Of a stretch of 64,000 bases of DNA, positions 10,137 through 17,721 are shown one piece after another. The notes beneath the pieces are model-generated. The model was given only the letters and a program-made list of their open reading frames with translations, ran no database searches and was not told where the DNA came from. Within the stretch, counting starts at the first letter, position 1, and each line of letters starts with the position of its first letter. The stretch lies in the NCBI GenBank assembly GCA_963664945.1, contig OY761822.1:3968001-4032000 (forward strand), in the 5' to 3' direction. The position numbers and the translations under genes are program-made. The DNA comes from UBA6522 sp963664945 (GTDB taxonomy: Bacteria; Pseudomonadota; Gammaproteobacteria; Steroidobacterales; Rariloculaceae).

Positions 10137-10594
10137 ATTTGTATGGGCCGAGTAGGCGGGGGCATTATTGCGCCCCGCCCCTTACAGACCCGAGCGAGCG
10201 GGATTCCCGCACTCGGTTCCTCACTTGACAGATTCGCTTCAAGGACCACGCCATGGCGGCGCGATCTTAACCTAAGTTTACCAACCACTTTTTCAATGTA
10301 AGCATAATCAGTGCCTTACGGGCACTTTTTTCCGCGTAAGGCACTACATTCGTGTTGTTTTGCGCGTTCGCCCCAGTTCAGGTCAGTTTCTTGATGAAGC
10401 CGCCGGCGTCGGGGTCGATGCCGAGGATGTCGTAGATGGGCTGTTGGTGCGGTTCCGGGGCGGTGGCCTTTCGCAGGTGCAGGGTGCTCACTAAATCATG
10501 AACAACGGTGTCTCAATGTTGTTGACAGGTTCCGAAAAGGACTATGGCGAACACCGCGGCCTGCGGCCCGGTTACGCTCGCAGTGAGGGTCGCT
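10137..10594. other. 458-bp gene-free stretch with stem-loop and a coding-like relic
   Basis: No complete gene is visible. An 11-bp perfect inverted repeat AGTGCCTTACG / CGTAAGGCACT occupies 10310-10345. Nested in its left arm is GTGCC-TTACG-GGCAC followed by six T, which would read as an intrinsic terminator on the plus strand. From 10491 to 10378 on the minus strand there is a coding-like tail (see next entry). The rest looks like non-coding intergenic DNA. Confidence 0.55.
10378..10491 (-). pseudogene. short C-terminal relic of an unidentified protein
   Basis: Thirty-seven codons ending in TGA (10380-10378) read HQQPIYDILGIDPDAGGF and then IKKLT before the stop. The amino acid composition and codon pattern look coding, unlike the other two frames. 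There is no start region or upstream part, so it is probably the remains of a deleted gene, perhaps a transposase. The family is not recognised. Confidence 0.3.
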
Positions 10595-11449
10595 CTAATT
10601 CTTGGGCCCGATACACCACATGAACGACTGCACGTCTATCATGTCCCGAGGTCTCAAATGGGCAAGCTGATTTCGCAAGTGGTCTGAGAAACATAATACT
10701 CGCTGATAAGTTCCCCAGTTCACCTGAGATCGGTAGGAAATCTCAAACCTGCATACCGCTGCTGCATTCTGGGTGACCGTCGGCTTTACAAACATGAACT
10801 CATTCGAAAATAAAACAAATGGGAAATAGGTTGCTGTTGTCCATCGAGCAGCGTCAATGTCACTGAGTAGGCCAGCAAACTCATCAAACCGAGAGGAAAA
10901 CTTGCCGGAGCCGTGCAGCAGAGCAATCAGGCCGCGAGCAAACCGCTCCTGCGCTACCGGATCGCGAAGTCCATCCTTCAGCGCCATTTTTTCATTGGGA
11001 AATATCAGGTTCGTAGCATTGCTGACCCTCAGAGCCCGAGCCACAATCTTTTCGTATGCTTGTTCTTCGCACAATGCGGTGACGTCGTTGCGGTCCAAGA
11101 GTTCAAGTGCCAAATTGTGGGCTTTTTCCTTGTAGTTCCTCTCCTCCTCGAGAAAACGCGCCCCATAGAATCCGTCGGGAAACTGTTCCATAAAATACTG
11201 AATGGAATCCGGTAGAGAACGGTATTTGATGCCAGGTTTTTCCCCCAAGTGCAGATTGTCGAGAACGGGATCTGCAGCATCTTCGGGCCTCACAACAATG
11301 AGAGCCACATGTCTGTTGGATATCACCTTTTCTCCAACGCCCACAAAGAATACGCGGGTTGTGCCACCACTGCTGTCCTGGAGTACTTGTCCGAGGCCCC
11401 ACTCGTGCATGGTGGGATGGCGAACGCGTTGGCCTTTCGTGTGATTCAT
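10595..11449 (-). CDS. hypothetical protein with DUF3553-like N-terminal domain
   Basis: A 284-residue protein starting GQRVRHPTMHEWGLGQVL, the pattern of the small Tudor/KOW-like DUF3553 domain, with TTRVFFVGVGEK completing it by about residue 40. The remaining 240 residues are helical and of unknown function. They end with LRPRDMIDVQSFMWCIG, a tail I associate with proteins from phage-defence and restriction contexts. The gene lies between a GIY-YIG protein and a NucS-like nuclease, with an IS630 inserted just upstream of its start (39 bp from the ATG). That insertion may have altered its promoter. Confidence 0.65.
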   Translation of the reverse strand: MNHTKGQRVRHPTMHEWGLGQVLQDSSGGTTRVFFVGVGEKVISNRHVALIVVRPEDAADPVLDNLHLGEKPGIKYRSLPDSIQYFMEQFPDGFYGARFLEEERNYKEKAHNLALELLDRNDVTALCEEQAYEKIVARALRVSNATNLIFPNEKMALKDGLRDPVAQERFARGLIALLHGSGKFSSRFDEFAGLLSDIDAARWTTATYFPFVLFSNEFMFVKPTVTQNAAAVCRFEISYRSQVNWGTYQRVLCFSDHLRNQLAHLRPRDMIDVQSFMWCIGPKN

Positions 11450-11488
11450 GAACTTCTCTTTATTTCCGAATTGACCTAGTATACAGTC

Positions 11489-12682
11489 TAGTGTACCGTC
11501 TCACAAATAGATTGACTGTTCAATGACATTCCGGCACCCTGCGAGGCATGCCACAGCCCATTCGCGCATTGAGCATCACCGCGGAGCAGCGGCGGACGTT
11601 GGAATCGGTGCTGAACCGGCCCACGGCGGCGCAGCGGGACCACCGGCGCGCTGCGATCGTGCTGCGCCGGGCGGACGGGCTGAGCCAGGCGGAGACGGCG
11701 CTGGAAGTGGGCGTCAGCCGCGCGACCGTGATCAAGTGGGAGCGGCGCTTCCGCGCGTCGGGCCCGGCGGGTTTGGCCGACGCCAAGGGCCGGGGACGCA
11801 AGCCGCGCATCGCTCCGGACGTGCGCGAGCGTATCATTCTCGGGGCGACGCGCCCGCCGCCGAACCGCAACCGCTGGTCGGTGAGGAGCATGGCCGGGGC
11901 GGCCGGGGTGTCCAAGGCGACCGTGCAACGGCTGTGGAGCGCCAACGACATCAAGCCGCACGCGACCCGCACGTTCAAGCTGTCCAACGACAAGCACTTC
12001 GAGAAGAAGTTCTGGGACGTGGTCGGGTTGTACCTGAATCCGCCGGACCGGGCGTTGGTGCTGTGTTGCGACGAGAAGAGCCAGTGCCAAGCCCTGGAAC
12101 GCAGCCAGCCCGGCTTTCCCGTCATGCGCGGATACACCCGCACGCGGACGCACGACTACAAGCGCCACGGCACCGTCACGCTGTTCGCCGCGCTGTCGTA
12201 TCTGGACGGCAAGATCTTCAGCCGCACCGCCGCCCGGCACACGCACCGGCAGTGGCTGGACTTCCTGCGCCAGTTGAACCGGGAGGCGCCGCCCGACGTG
12301 AGCTTGCACTTGATCGTGGACAACTACGCCACCCACAAGCACGCCAAGGTGAAGTCCTGGGTCAAATGGCACAACCAGCGCTTCCGCAAGGCGCACGGCA
12401 TCGACCGGGTCGTCATGCACTTCACGCCCACGTCGAGTTCCTGGATGAACCTGGTGGAGCGTTTCTTCAGGGACCTCACCCAGGACGTCATTCGCGGCGG
12501 CAGCTTCCGCGGCGTCGGCGAGTTGGTCGAAACCATCACGGGTTATCTGGAGGAACGCAACCTGAACCCCAAGCCGTATGTCTGGAAACAATCCGGGCAG
12601 GCGATCCTGGCAAAAATCCAACGCGCCAGGGAAGCTCACGGGAAGATACATAGTGTATAGTCAATTACGAGACGCTACACTA
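11489..12682 (+). mobile_element. IS630-family insertion sequence, apparently complete
   Basis: The element is bounded by TA dinucleotides at 11489-11490 and 12681-12682, the target duplication expected for IS630. Its imperfect terminal inverted repeats begin GTGTACCGTCTCACAAAT on the left and GTGTAGCGTCTCGTAATT on the right (read inward). It holds one uninterrupted transposase gene, so it may still be mobile. It sits between a DUF3553-like gene and a NucS-like gene, both intact. Confidence 0.85.
11548..12660 (+). CDS. IS630 transposase
   Basis: A 370-residue DDE transposase. Residues 1-130 hold two helix-turn-helix units (QAETALEVGVSRATVIKWE, and VRSMAGAAGVSKATVQRLW). The catalytic core follows: Asp in LVLCCDEKSQ, Asp in LIVDNYATHK, Glu in SSWMNLVERFF. 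All three acidic residues are present and length is normal for the family. Start ATG 11548. Confidence 0.94.
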   Translation: MPQPIRALSITAEQRRTLESVLNRPTAAQRDHRRAAIVLRRADGLSQAETALEVGVSRATVIKWERRFRASGPAGLADAKGRGRKPRIAPDVRERIILGATRPPPNRNRWSVRSMAGAAGVSKATVQRLWSANDIKPHATRTFKLSNDKHFEKKFWDVVGLYLNPPDRALVLCCDEKSQCQALERSQPGFPVMRGYTRTRTHDYKRHGTVTLFAALSYLDGKIFSRTAARHTHRQWLDFLRQLNREAPPDVSLHLIVDNYATHKHAKVKSWVKWHNQRFRKAHGIDRVVMHFTPTSSSWMNLVERFFRDLTQDVIRGGSFRGVGELVETITGYLEERNLNPKPYVWKQSGQAILAKIQRAREAHGKIHSV

Positions 12683-12749
12683 GTATCGCCGGTGCGTTCA
12701 AGTTCCAATAGAATGCGCCCTGCATCGATGGGAAGCTGAGGATAAACCC

Positions 12750-13838
12750 ATGCCAGTCAGTCACCGCCTATGGATAGTAGGTGAAAGTCCTTCGCAGGTG
12801 AAGTCCGACACGCTAACCGACGAGAAGTCGTTGGAAGACATGATCGTTGCGAAACCGGGCATCATTTCGGAGGAGTGGATGCTGGTCGGTCGTCAGGAGG
12901 ATACGGGTCTCGGGGGACGCGTGGATTTACTGGCCATCGCTCCTGATGCATCGTTGGTCCTGATCGAACTAAAGCGGGACAAGACCTCACGTGACGTCAT
13001 CGCTCAGACCTTGGATTACGCAAGTTGGCTGGTTGATCTGGAAGCCGATGACATTGCCGCAATATACGGTCGCTTCAAGCCGAAAGCATCGTTGCGCGAC
13101 GATTTTCGTGATCGTTTCGGGCACGACCTCGACGAGGACACGATCAACGACGCCCACCAACTCGTGGTGGTCGCTTCATCGACAGACCCTCGCACCGAAC
13201 GAATTATTCGGTATCTCGAAAGCCGAGACATTCCCATTAACTTGCTGTCGTTCGAGGTTTTTCGTTACGGAGAAACGCAATTTCTAAGCCGAAGTTGGCT
13301 GCTTGACCCCATTGAGGTTCAGGTCACCGCCGCCGGTACGTCACGCAGCGAAAAGGAACCTTGGAACGGAGAGTACTATGCCAGCTTCGGCCACGGCGAT
13401 GACCGGCTCTGGAAGGAAGCGCGAGAGTACGGGTTTATTTCGGCTGGCGGCGGGTCGTGGTACAGCAACACGCTGAAGGAGCTGCGCACGGGAGCACGGA
13501 TCTGGGTTAAGGTGCCACAGCAAGGTTTCGTCGGGGTGGGCCGCGTGACCGGCTCCCGACAGGCGTCAATCGATTTCCGAATCAATGATCAACCTGCGCT
13601 GGATGTGCTCCAGGCAGATTATCATCGACGATTCGGAGATGACGCAGAGCGGATGGAGTATTTTGTCCCGGTCCAATGGTTAGACACTGTTCCGATCAAA
13701 AAGGCTGTTCAGGAAGTGGGCATGTTTGGTAACCAGAATACGGTATGCAAACCGACTACGCCAAAATGGAGGACGACCGTCGAGCGGTTGAAGGCATTGT
13801 TTCCGGGATGCGACGATGGACCGCGCGACCTAGAATAG
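12750..13838 (+). CDS. NucS/DUF91-like nuclease with a C-terminal PUA/EVE-like region
   Basis: A 362-residue protein. The N-terminal 200 residues carry the PD-(D/E)XK pattern of the NucS/DUF91 group: GGRVDLLAIAPDASLVLIE followed by LKRDK gives Asp, Glu-x-Lys, then DVIAQTLDYASWL gives the Gln-helix. After about residue 210 comes a second module: EYYASFGHGDDRLWKEA, YGFISAGGGSWYS, then GARIWVKVPQQGFVGVG. This resembles the PUA/EVE fold, which reads modified bases in several restriction systems. The resemblance is by eye and tentative. ATG 12750; it follows the IS630 by 67 bp. Likely a DNA-processing or defence protein. Confidence 0.75.
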   Translation: MPVSHRLWIVGESPSQVKSDTLTDEKSLEDMIVAKPGIISEEWMLVGRQEDTGLGGRVDLLAIAPDASLVLIELKRDKTSRDVIAQTLDYASWLVDLEADDIAAIYGRFKPKASLRDDFRDRFGHDLDEDTINDAHQLVVVASSTDPRTERIIRYLESRDIPINLLSFEVFRYGETQFLSRSWLLDPIEVQVTAAGTSRSEKEPWNGEYYASFGHGDDRLWKEAREYGFISAGGGSWYSNTLKELRTGARIWVKVPQQGFVGVGRVTGSRQASIDFRINDQPALDVLQADYHRRFGDDAERMEYFVPVQWLDTVPIKKAVQEVGMFGNQNTVCKPTTPKWRTTVERLKALFPGCDDGPRDLE

Positions 13839-13988
13839 CTGCAAGGCAAAATCGACCGCGACAATTGAGATGAGCGATTTCCGGCATTCAGAATGAGACA
13901 GTCGCTCCTCCCGGATTGGGATAGACTGCCATCCGAACCCAATGCCTCCATGAATGGGAGATAGTACAGCGACCCCTCTTACCCACGC

Positions 13989-14735
13989 TCAGCTCTCGGC
14001 ATGCTGTAGAACAAAGAACGTATACCCCGCCTCATTTGGAAAGCGTCGTACGACATCGATCTCCTTTCGAATACTCTCAAGTACCTTCAGTACAGCTGCG
14101 TCAAAACACCCGGCAAGCTCGGCTACACGCGCCTCCAGTGGGACATAGTAGGCATCGTGTACCTCCTTCGACATTCGGAAGCTTCTGACCACCCGATACC
14201 CGACAGCCTCCGCAATAGCGCGAATCTCGACTTCTGACGCCATGCCTGGGTATTCGCTCGACCAGAACTCCCTGGCTTCTCGGGAAGGATCATTGGTCCA
14301 CCAAACGAAGTCGCTGAATGCGACACATCCGGCCGGTAGAAGCCAGGGACGCCACATGGCGAGCGCCCGCTCGATACCCATCACGTAGATGGATCCCTCC
14401 GCCCAGATGAGATCCATGCTCCCCTCGACTACATCGATGTTCTCCATGTCCGCGCACACGATCTGGACGCGGTTCGCGAAACCTGTCTCACGGACGTGTC
14501 TGGCCATCTGTTCGACGAAGGGCGCGTGGATTTCCACGGCCGCCACTCGAGCATCCCGGAGCGCTCGTGCCAGTGTGAACGTCGTTCGGCCGTGCCCTAC
14601 ACCCAAGTCGAGCACCTGTCGAATGGAATCGCGGCTGGGAACCGCGTCAAGCGCGCGCAGCGTTGAAGCCTCGTTACCGGGAGCACCCTGTGGCAGGGCT
14701 CCGAAAATCTCGTAAATGACGTCATCCAGGCTCAT
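13989..14735 (-). CDS. SAM-dependent methyltransferase (class I)
   Basis: A 248-residue protein. The SAM-binding loop is VLDLGVGHGRTTFTLA at about residues 40-55, then VAAVEIHAPFVEQM (motif II acidic residue) and IVCADMENIDV, with DLIWAEGSIYVMGIERAL as motif IV. The arrangement fits small-molecule methyltransferases of the Methyltransf_11/25 type more than DNA methylases, since no NPPY or DPPY is seen. I chose ATG 14735 (MSLDDVIYEIF) because the sequence upstream in frame is Arg/Ala-rich and lacks family character. It lies 55 bp downstream of an AAA ATPase gene on the same strand. Substrate unknown. Confidence 0.8.
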   Translation of the reverse strand: MSLDDVIYEIFGALPQGAPGNEASTLRALDAVPSRDSIRQVLDLGVGHGRTTFTLARALRDARVAAVEIHAPFVEQMARHVRETGFANRVQIVCADMENIDVVEGSMDLIWAEGSIYVMGIERALAMWRPWLLPAGCVAFSDFVWWTNDPSREAREFWSSEYPGMASEVEIRAIAEAVGYRVVRSFRMSKEVHDAYYVPLEARVAELAGCFDAAVLKVLESIRKEIDVVRRFPNEAGYTFFVLQHAES

Positions 14736-14790
14736 TTGCCGCAAGGGGTGCGTCTTCTGGACAGCCCGGAAGTTCCTGGAATGAACCGTG

Positions 14791-15957
14791 TCAGCGAGGC
14801 AGACCGCCTCCCGCCAGACCGCCGGTGCCCTGGGCCGGATATTTCTCGCGCAGCCACGTGAGGAATGACGGGATCGGGGTTCGGCAGATGCCGTCGGCGT
14901 CCTCGGAGACGGCGCCACGCCGCAACATGGAAGAAATCAGCGCCTTTGCCGAGTCCTCCGCTTCCTTTGCCGCGTACCCGCCGTTCCGGTACGCCTGGGT
15001 GGCCGCGGCGTGCAGTTGCGAAACACTCAGTTCCCGCCTGGTCGTGAGATCGACCATGACAGCCGCACGGGGATCGTTCGACAGCGGCCTGAACCGGTCG
15101 TCGTAATAGGCCTCGCGCCTCGCCCGCGCCTTGTCCAGGACCGCCTCCGCGTCCAGGCCGTCCGCACGGCCCCCGGCCCGCAACCATTCCTCGCCGAGCG
15201 AGCGCAAGGCCGAGTTCAGGTGCTGCGGAAAACCCTGGCTGTCGGCGAGCAGGCGCCCGGCCAGGTCCGGCGGTGGCCGCACGTTGAACGCCCGCTCGAA
15301 GTTGCGCAGCACGGCTGCGCTGTCGATGCCGTCCATGACTCCCAGGCCGATCCGGTTCTCCGGCGGGATCCGCGACGCACCCGCCCGCTCCAGCGAGTCG
15401 CGTGTATCGTCCAGACCGAAAAAGATCGGGAAGACCGGCTGGCCCTGCGAACCGGTGTGCAGAAAGTGAATGACCGAACCGTGGCGGCCTTCCGTCACCT
15501 GCTGCGCCTCGTCGAGCAGCAGGACAACGCCCTTGGGCGGCGCCGCCAGCTCGATGGCGGCGCGGACGAACCCGGCGATATCGCGAAGATGGCCGATGTT
15601 CGGCAGTCTGTCGAGAGCGGCGCCGTACTGGCTCCGACCCGAGTCCGCCACGCAGGCCGTCAGGGCACCGACGGACGTCATGTCGTCCAGCGTCGCCTCG
15701 ACGACCAGATGATCGGCCCGGCACTCGTCCGCAAACCGCCTCAGCAGCGCCGTCTTGCCGATGCCGGGACAACCGGTGACGGCCCGTACCGATCCCTGCA
15801 CCCGCCCGGAGCGCTCGCACATGCCGCGCATCGTCGCGACCTGCTTGCGCAACCAGCCAAGCTCGTCGGCCCGTCCGGCGAATATCTCCGAGCGGTCCCG
15901 GTCGCCGGTGTCGGCGACAAATTCCTCAAGCGTCATCGGCTGTTCCGGGTTGCTCAT
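14791..15957 (-). CDS. AAA/STAND-like ATPase of unknown function
   Basis: A 388-residue protein from ATG 15957 (MSNPEQPMTLEEFV). Walker A is TGCPGIGKTALLRRF at about residue 65, and Walker B is GVVLLLDEAQQ at about residue 145. Sensor-like and lid regions follow (FPQHLNSALRSLGEEWL). The C-terminal third looks like a winged helix (RRELSVSQLHAAATQAY). The architecture resembles AAA_16/ORC-like ATPases found singly in accessory regions. No effector domain is visible. An in-frame ATG at 16041 would add 28 residues without family character. It may be co-transcribed with the methyltransferase behind it. Confidence 0.75.
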   Translation of the reverse strand: MSNPEQPMTLEEFVADTGDRDRSEIFAGRADELGWLRKQVATMRGMCERSGRVQGSVRAVTGCPGIGKTALLRRFADECRADHLVVEATLDDMTSVGALTACVADSGRSQYGAALDRLPNIGHLRDIAGFVRAAIELAAPPKGVVLLLDEAQQVTEGRHGSVIHFLHTGSQGQPVFPIFFGLDDTRDSLERAGASRIPPENRIGLGVMDGIDSAAVLRNFERAFNVRPPPDLAGRLLADSQGFPQHLNSALRSLGEEWLRAGGRADGLDAEAVLDKARARREAYYDDRFRPLSNDPRAAVMVDLTTRRELSVSQLHAAATQAYRNGGYAAKEAEDSAKALISSMLRRGAVSEDADGICRTPIPSFLTWLREKYPAQGTGGLAGGGLPR

Positions 15958-16056
15958 CGGCGGCGCCTCCCAAGCACCGATTATACGACGCCCCGGATGC
16001 TCCACCGACTCATGCATCGGCGCCGCGCCGGGAGTCTCCATCTACCGTCCAGGCAA

Positions 16057-17279
16057 TCACCGGAGCGGAAGCTTCCTCGCATGCGTTTCAATAGCCTTGA
16101 TGACAACAGCGCCGAGAGGCAGATTCGCCTTTTCCGATTTCCAATGCTGATGGAACAGTTCCACGGTTTCCTTCGCCGTTTCCAGCACGAGCCCCCGGGG
16201 AAACATGGCGCGGTTGGCCAGATGCGCCAACTCATCGTAGGAAAACTGGTCAAAGCGCCTGGTGCGACTGAACTTGAGCGCGGCATTCTCGTCCTCGATA
16301 AAGGCTACTGTCGCGACAAAATCGTAGGCTGGCGCAAGTAGCGCCTTTCGCCTGTCCGGATATTGCATCGACCAGTTCTTCAGGTGCATGTCTGCATTGC
16401 CGATGAGCGCATTGAAGGTCAGCCGCCGGATATATTCGGCAATGTCCCGATCGCTTCCTTCGGCTGCAATCACCTGTCCGATATTGACGTAGCTGGCCTT
16501 CCCGTACTTGTTTCGGGGGTAGACTCGAAAGATCTGGGCGAAGTCCTCGATATGAACCGGGCTGCCGTCGTCCAGCCGGTCAAATCTTTCGATCGCGAAT
16601 GCCTGACCCCCAATTGCCGCGACCTCCGGCGGCAGATTCCGGATCGAGGACACGTCGACCAGGTCGATCGCCGGAACATCCATGCCGATGAGGCGGGCCA
16701 GCGTCATCATCGAGTACTCGTTCTCGGGTACGCCTTCGAATTCCCGGGAAGGCAGCTTGACGATCCAGAACCCTCCCACACCGCGTGCCGGAATGGTCAA
16801 CCCGCCCCTGCCCTCAATGATCGCAGAGAACTTGAGTTGGACCCCGGCGAGCGAAAACCGCAAGATTTTCGCGCTGCGATCATCGCCAAATTCGGCATCG
16901 GCTTCGTCCTCAGTCAAAGGCGGCAGTTCGTCAGCGGCCAACGGCCGGACCGTGATCGCGCCGGGCAGGTCCGATCCGAGCACCCATAGAAGAAAAAACT
17001 CACGCTCCGGGTTAACGCCGGCACGGTCAGCGAGATAGTCGCGCATGCGGCCTTCGGGCAGGAGATTCGAAAAAAACGGCATGATCCTCGGCCCGTAGGG
17101 TCGAAATTCCGTCATGAGCTGGCCGAACGAATCCTTGAATCCAAGGCTCAGAACAGGGCGTTGGTCATTTGCAACGTAGTCCTTGCCAAAGGCAAACAGC
17201 GACCTGTCGCCCGGCACCAGGGTCAGTGTGCCGATCGGCTGCCGTAAAGCAGCACTTCGAGGATCGACACATCAGCCAT
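16057..17279 (-). pseudogene. hipA: HipA-type serine/threonine kinase toxin, frameshifted near its N-terminus
   Basis: The kinase body is intact: SLAGVQLKFSA (phosphate-binding region), GFWIVKLP, then the catalytic GNADMHLKNWS and the metal-binding LAPAYDFVA. The expected ATG at 17279 overlaps the hipB stop by 8 bp and reads MADVSILEVLLYG. The frame then runs into TGA at 17225-17223. The family sequence PIGTLTLVPGDRS resumes in another frame, so one base (modulo 3) is missing at about 17235-17245. Translation could restart at GTG 17217, which would remove the first 20 or so residues including the first beta strand. Either it is a broken toxin or a sequencing error; the downstream frame has no further damage. 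Confidence 0.8.
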
Positions 17280-17601
17280 GGTCGTCGTCGTCCAGACTGT
17301 AGGCCGGACGAACCCTCTCAACGTGGCGGAAAGCCGCCGGTTCGTCCATGACCGAAGGGCGCGTCCGCGTTATCGACCTGACTGCCGCCAGGTGCTTGCG
17401 CGGGACAAGCGTCACTTCCAAGTCAAGCGCACGGGCAATCTCGACGAGACTGGAATGACGCAGATCGACGCCACCGCGTTCGATCTTGGAAATATGGCTC
17501 TGCGGCACGCCGGCACGCTCGCTGAGCGCGCGTTGGCTCAGACGCTTCGCCAACCGGGCCGCCTTTAGCTCCCTGGCCATATTTTCGGTCGAATACACCA
17601 T
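17272..17601 (-). CDS. hipB: HipB-type XRE antitoxin/repressor
   Basis: A 109-residue protein from ATG 17601, which has GGAG six bases upstream (a TTG at 17613 is an alternative). The helix-turn-helix is LSQRALSERAGVPQSHISKI at about residues 20-40, followed by RHSSLVEIARALDLEVTLVP, the HipB pattern. It binds HipA and represses the operon promoter in known systems. The C-terminus is rich in Asp (SLDDDDHG). The gene overlaps hipA by 8 bp, so the two are translationally coupled. Confidence 0.88.
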   Translation of the reverse strand: MVYSTENMARELKAARLAKRLSQRALSERAGVPQSHISKIERGGVDLRHSSLVEIARALDLEVTLVPRKHLAAVRSITRTRPSVMDEPAAFRHVERVRPAYSLDDDDHG

Positions 17602-17721
17602 TCGTTGCTCCAAGAGGATCTAGATTTTTATATATTCGGACTTATTCTATATGTATTAATGTATCACTACCGTAAGCGCAATTCATTTTTTTGATCTATT
17701 TAAACAGAACATATAGTCATT
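17602..17721 (-). promoter_or_regulatory. AT-rich hipBA promoter region
   Basis: This 120-bp segment is strikingly AT-rich compared with its surroundings and lies directly upstream of hipB. Short symmetric TATA/ATATA blocks occur around 17630-17660. I cannot identify a clean pair of HipB operators by eye. An ISAs1-type element is inserted at its upstream edge, with one target copy TATAGTCATT at 17712-17721. Confidence 0.45.
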
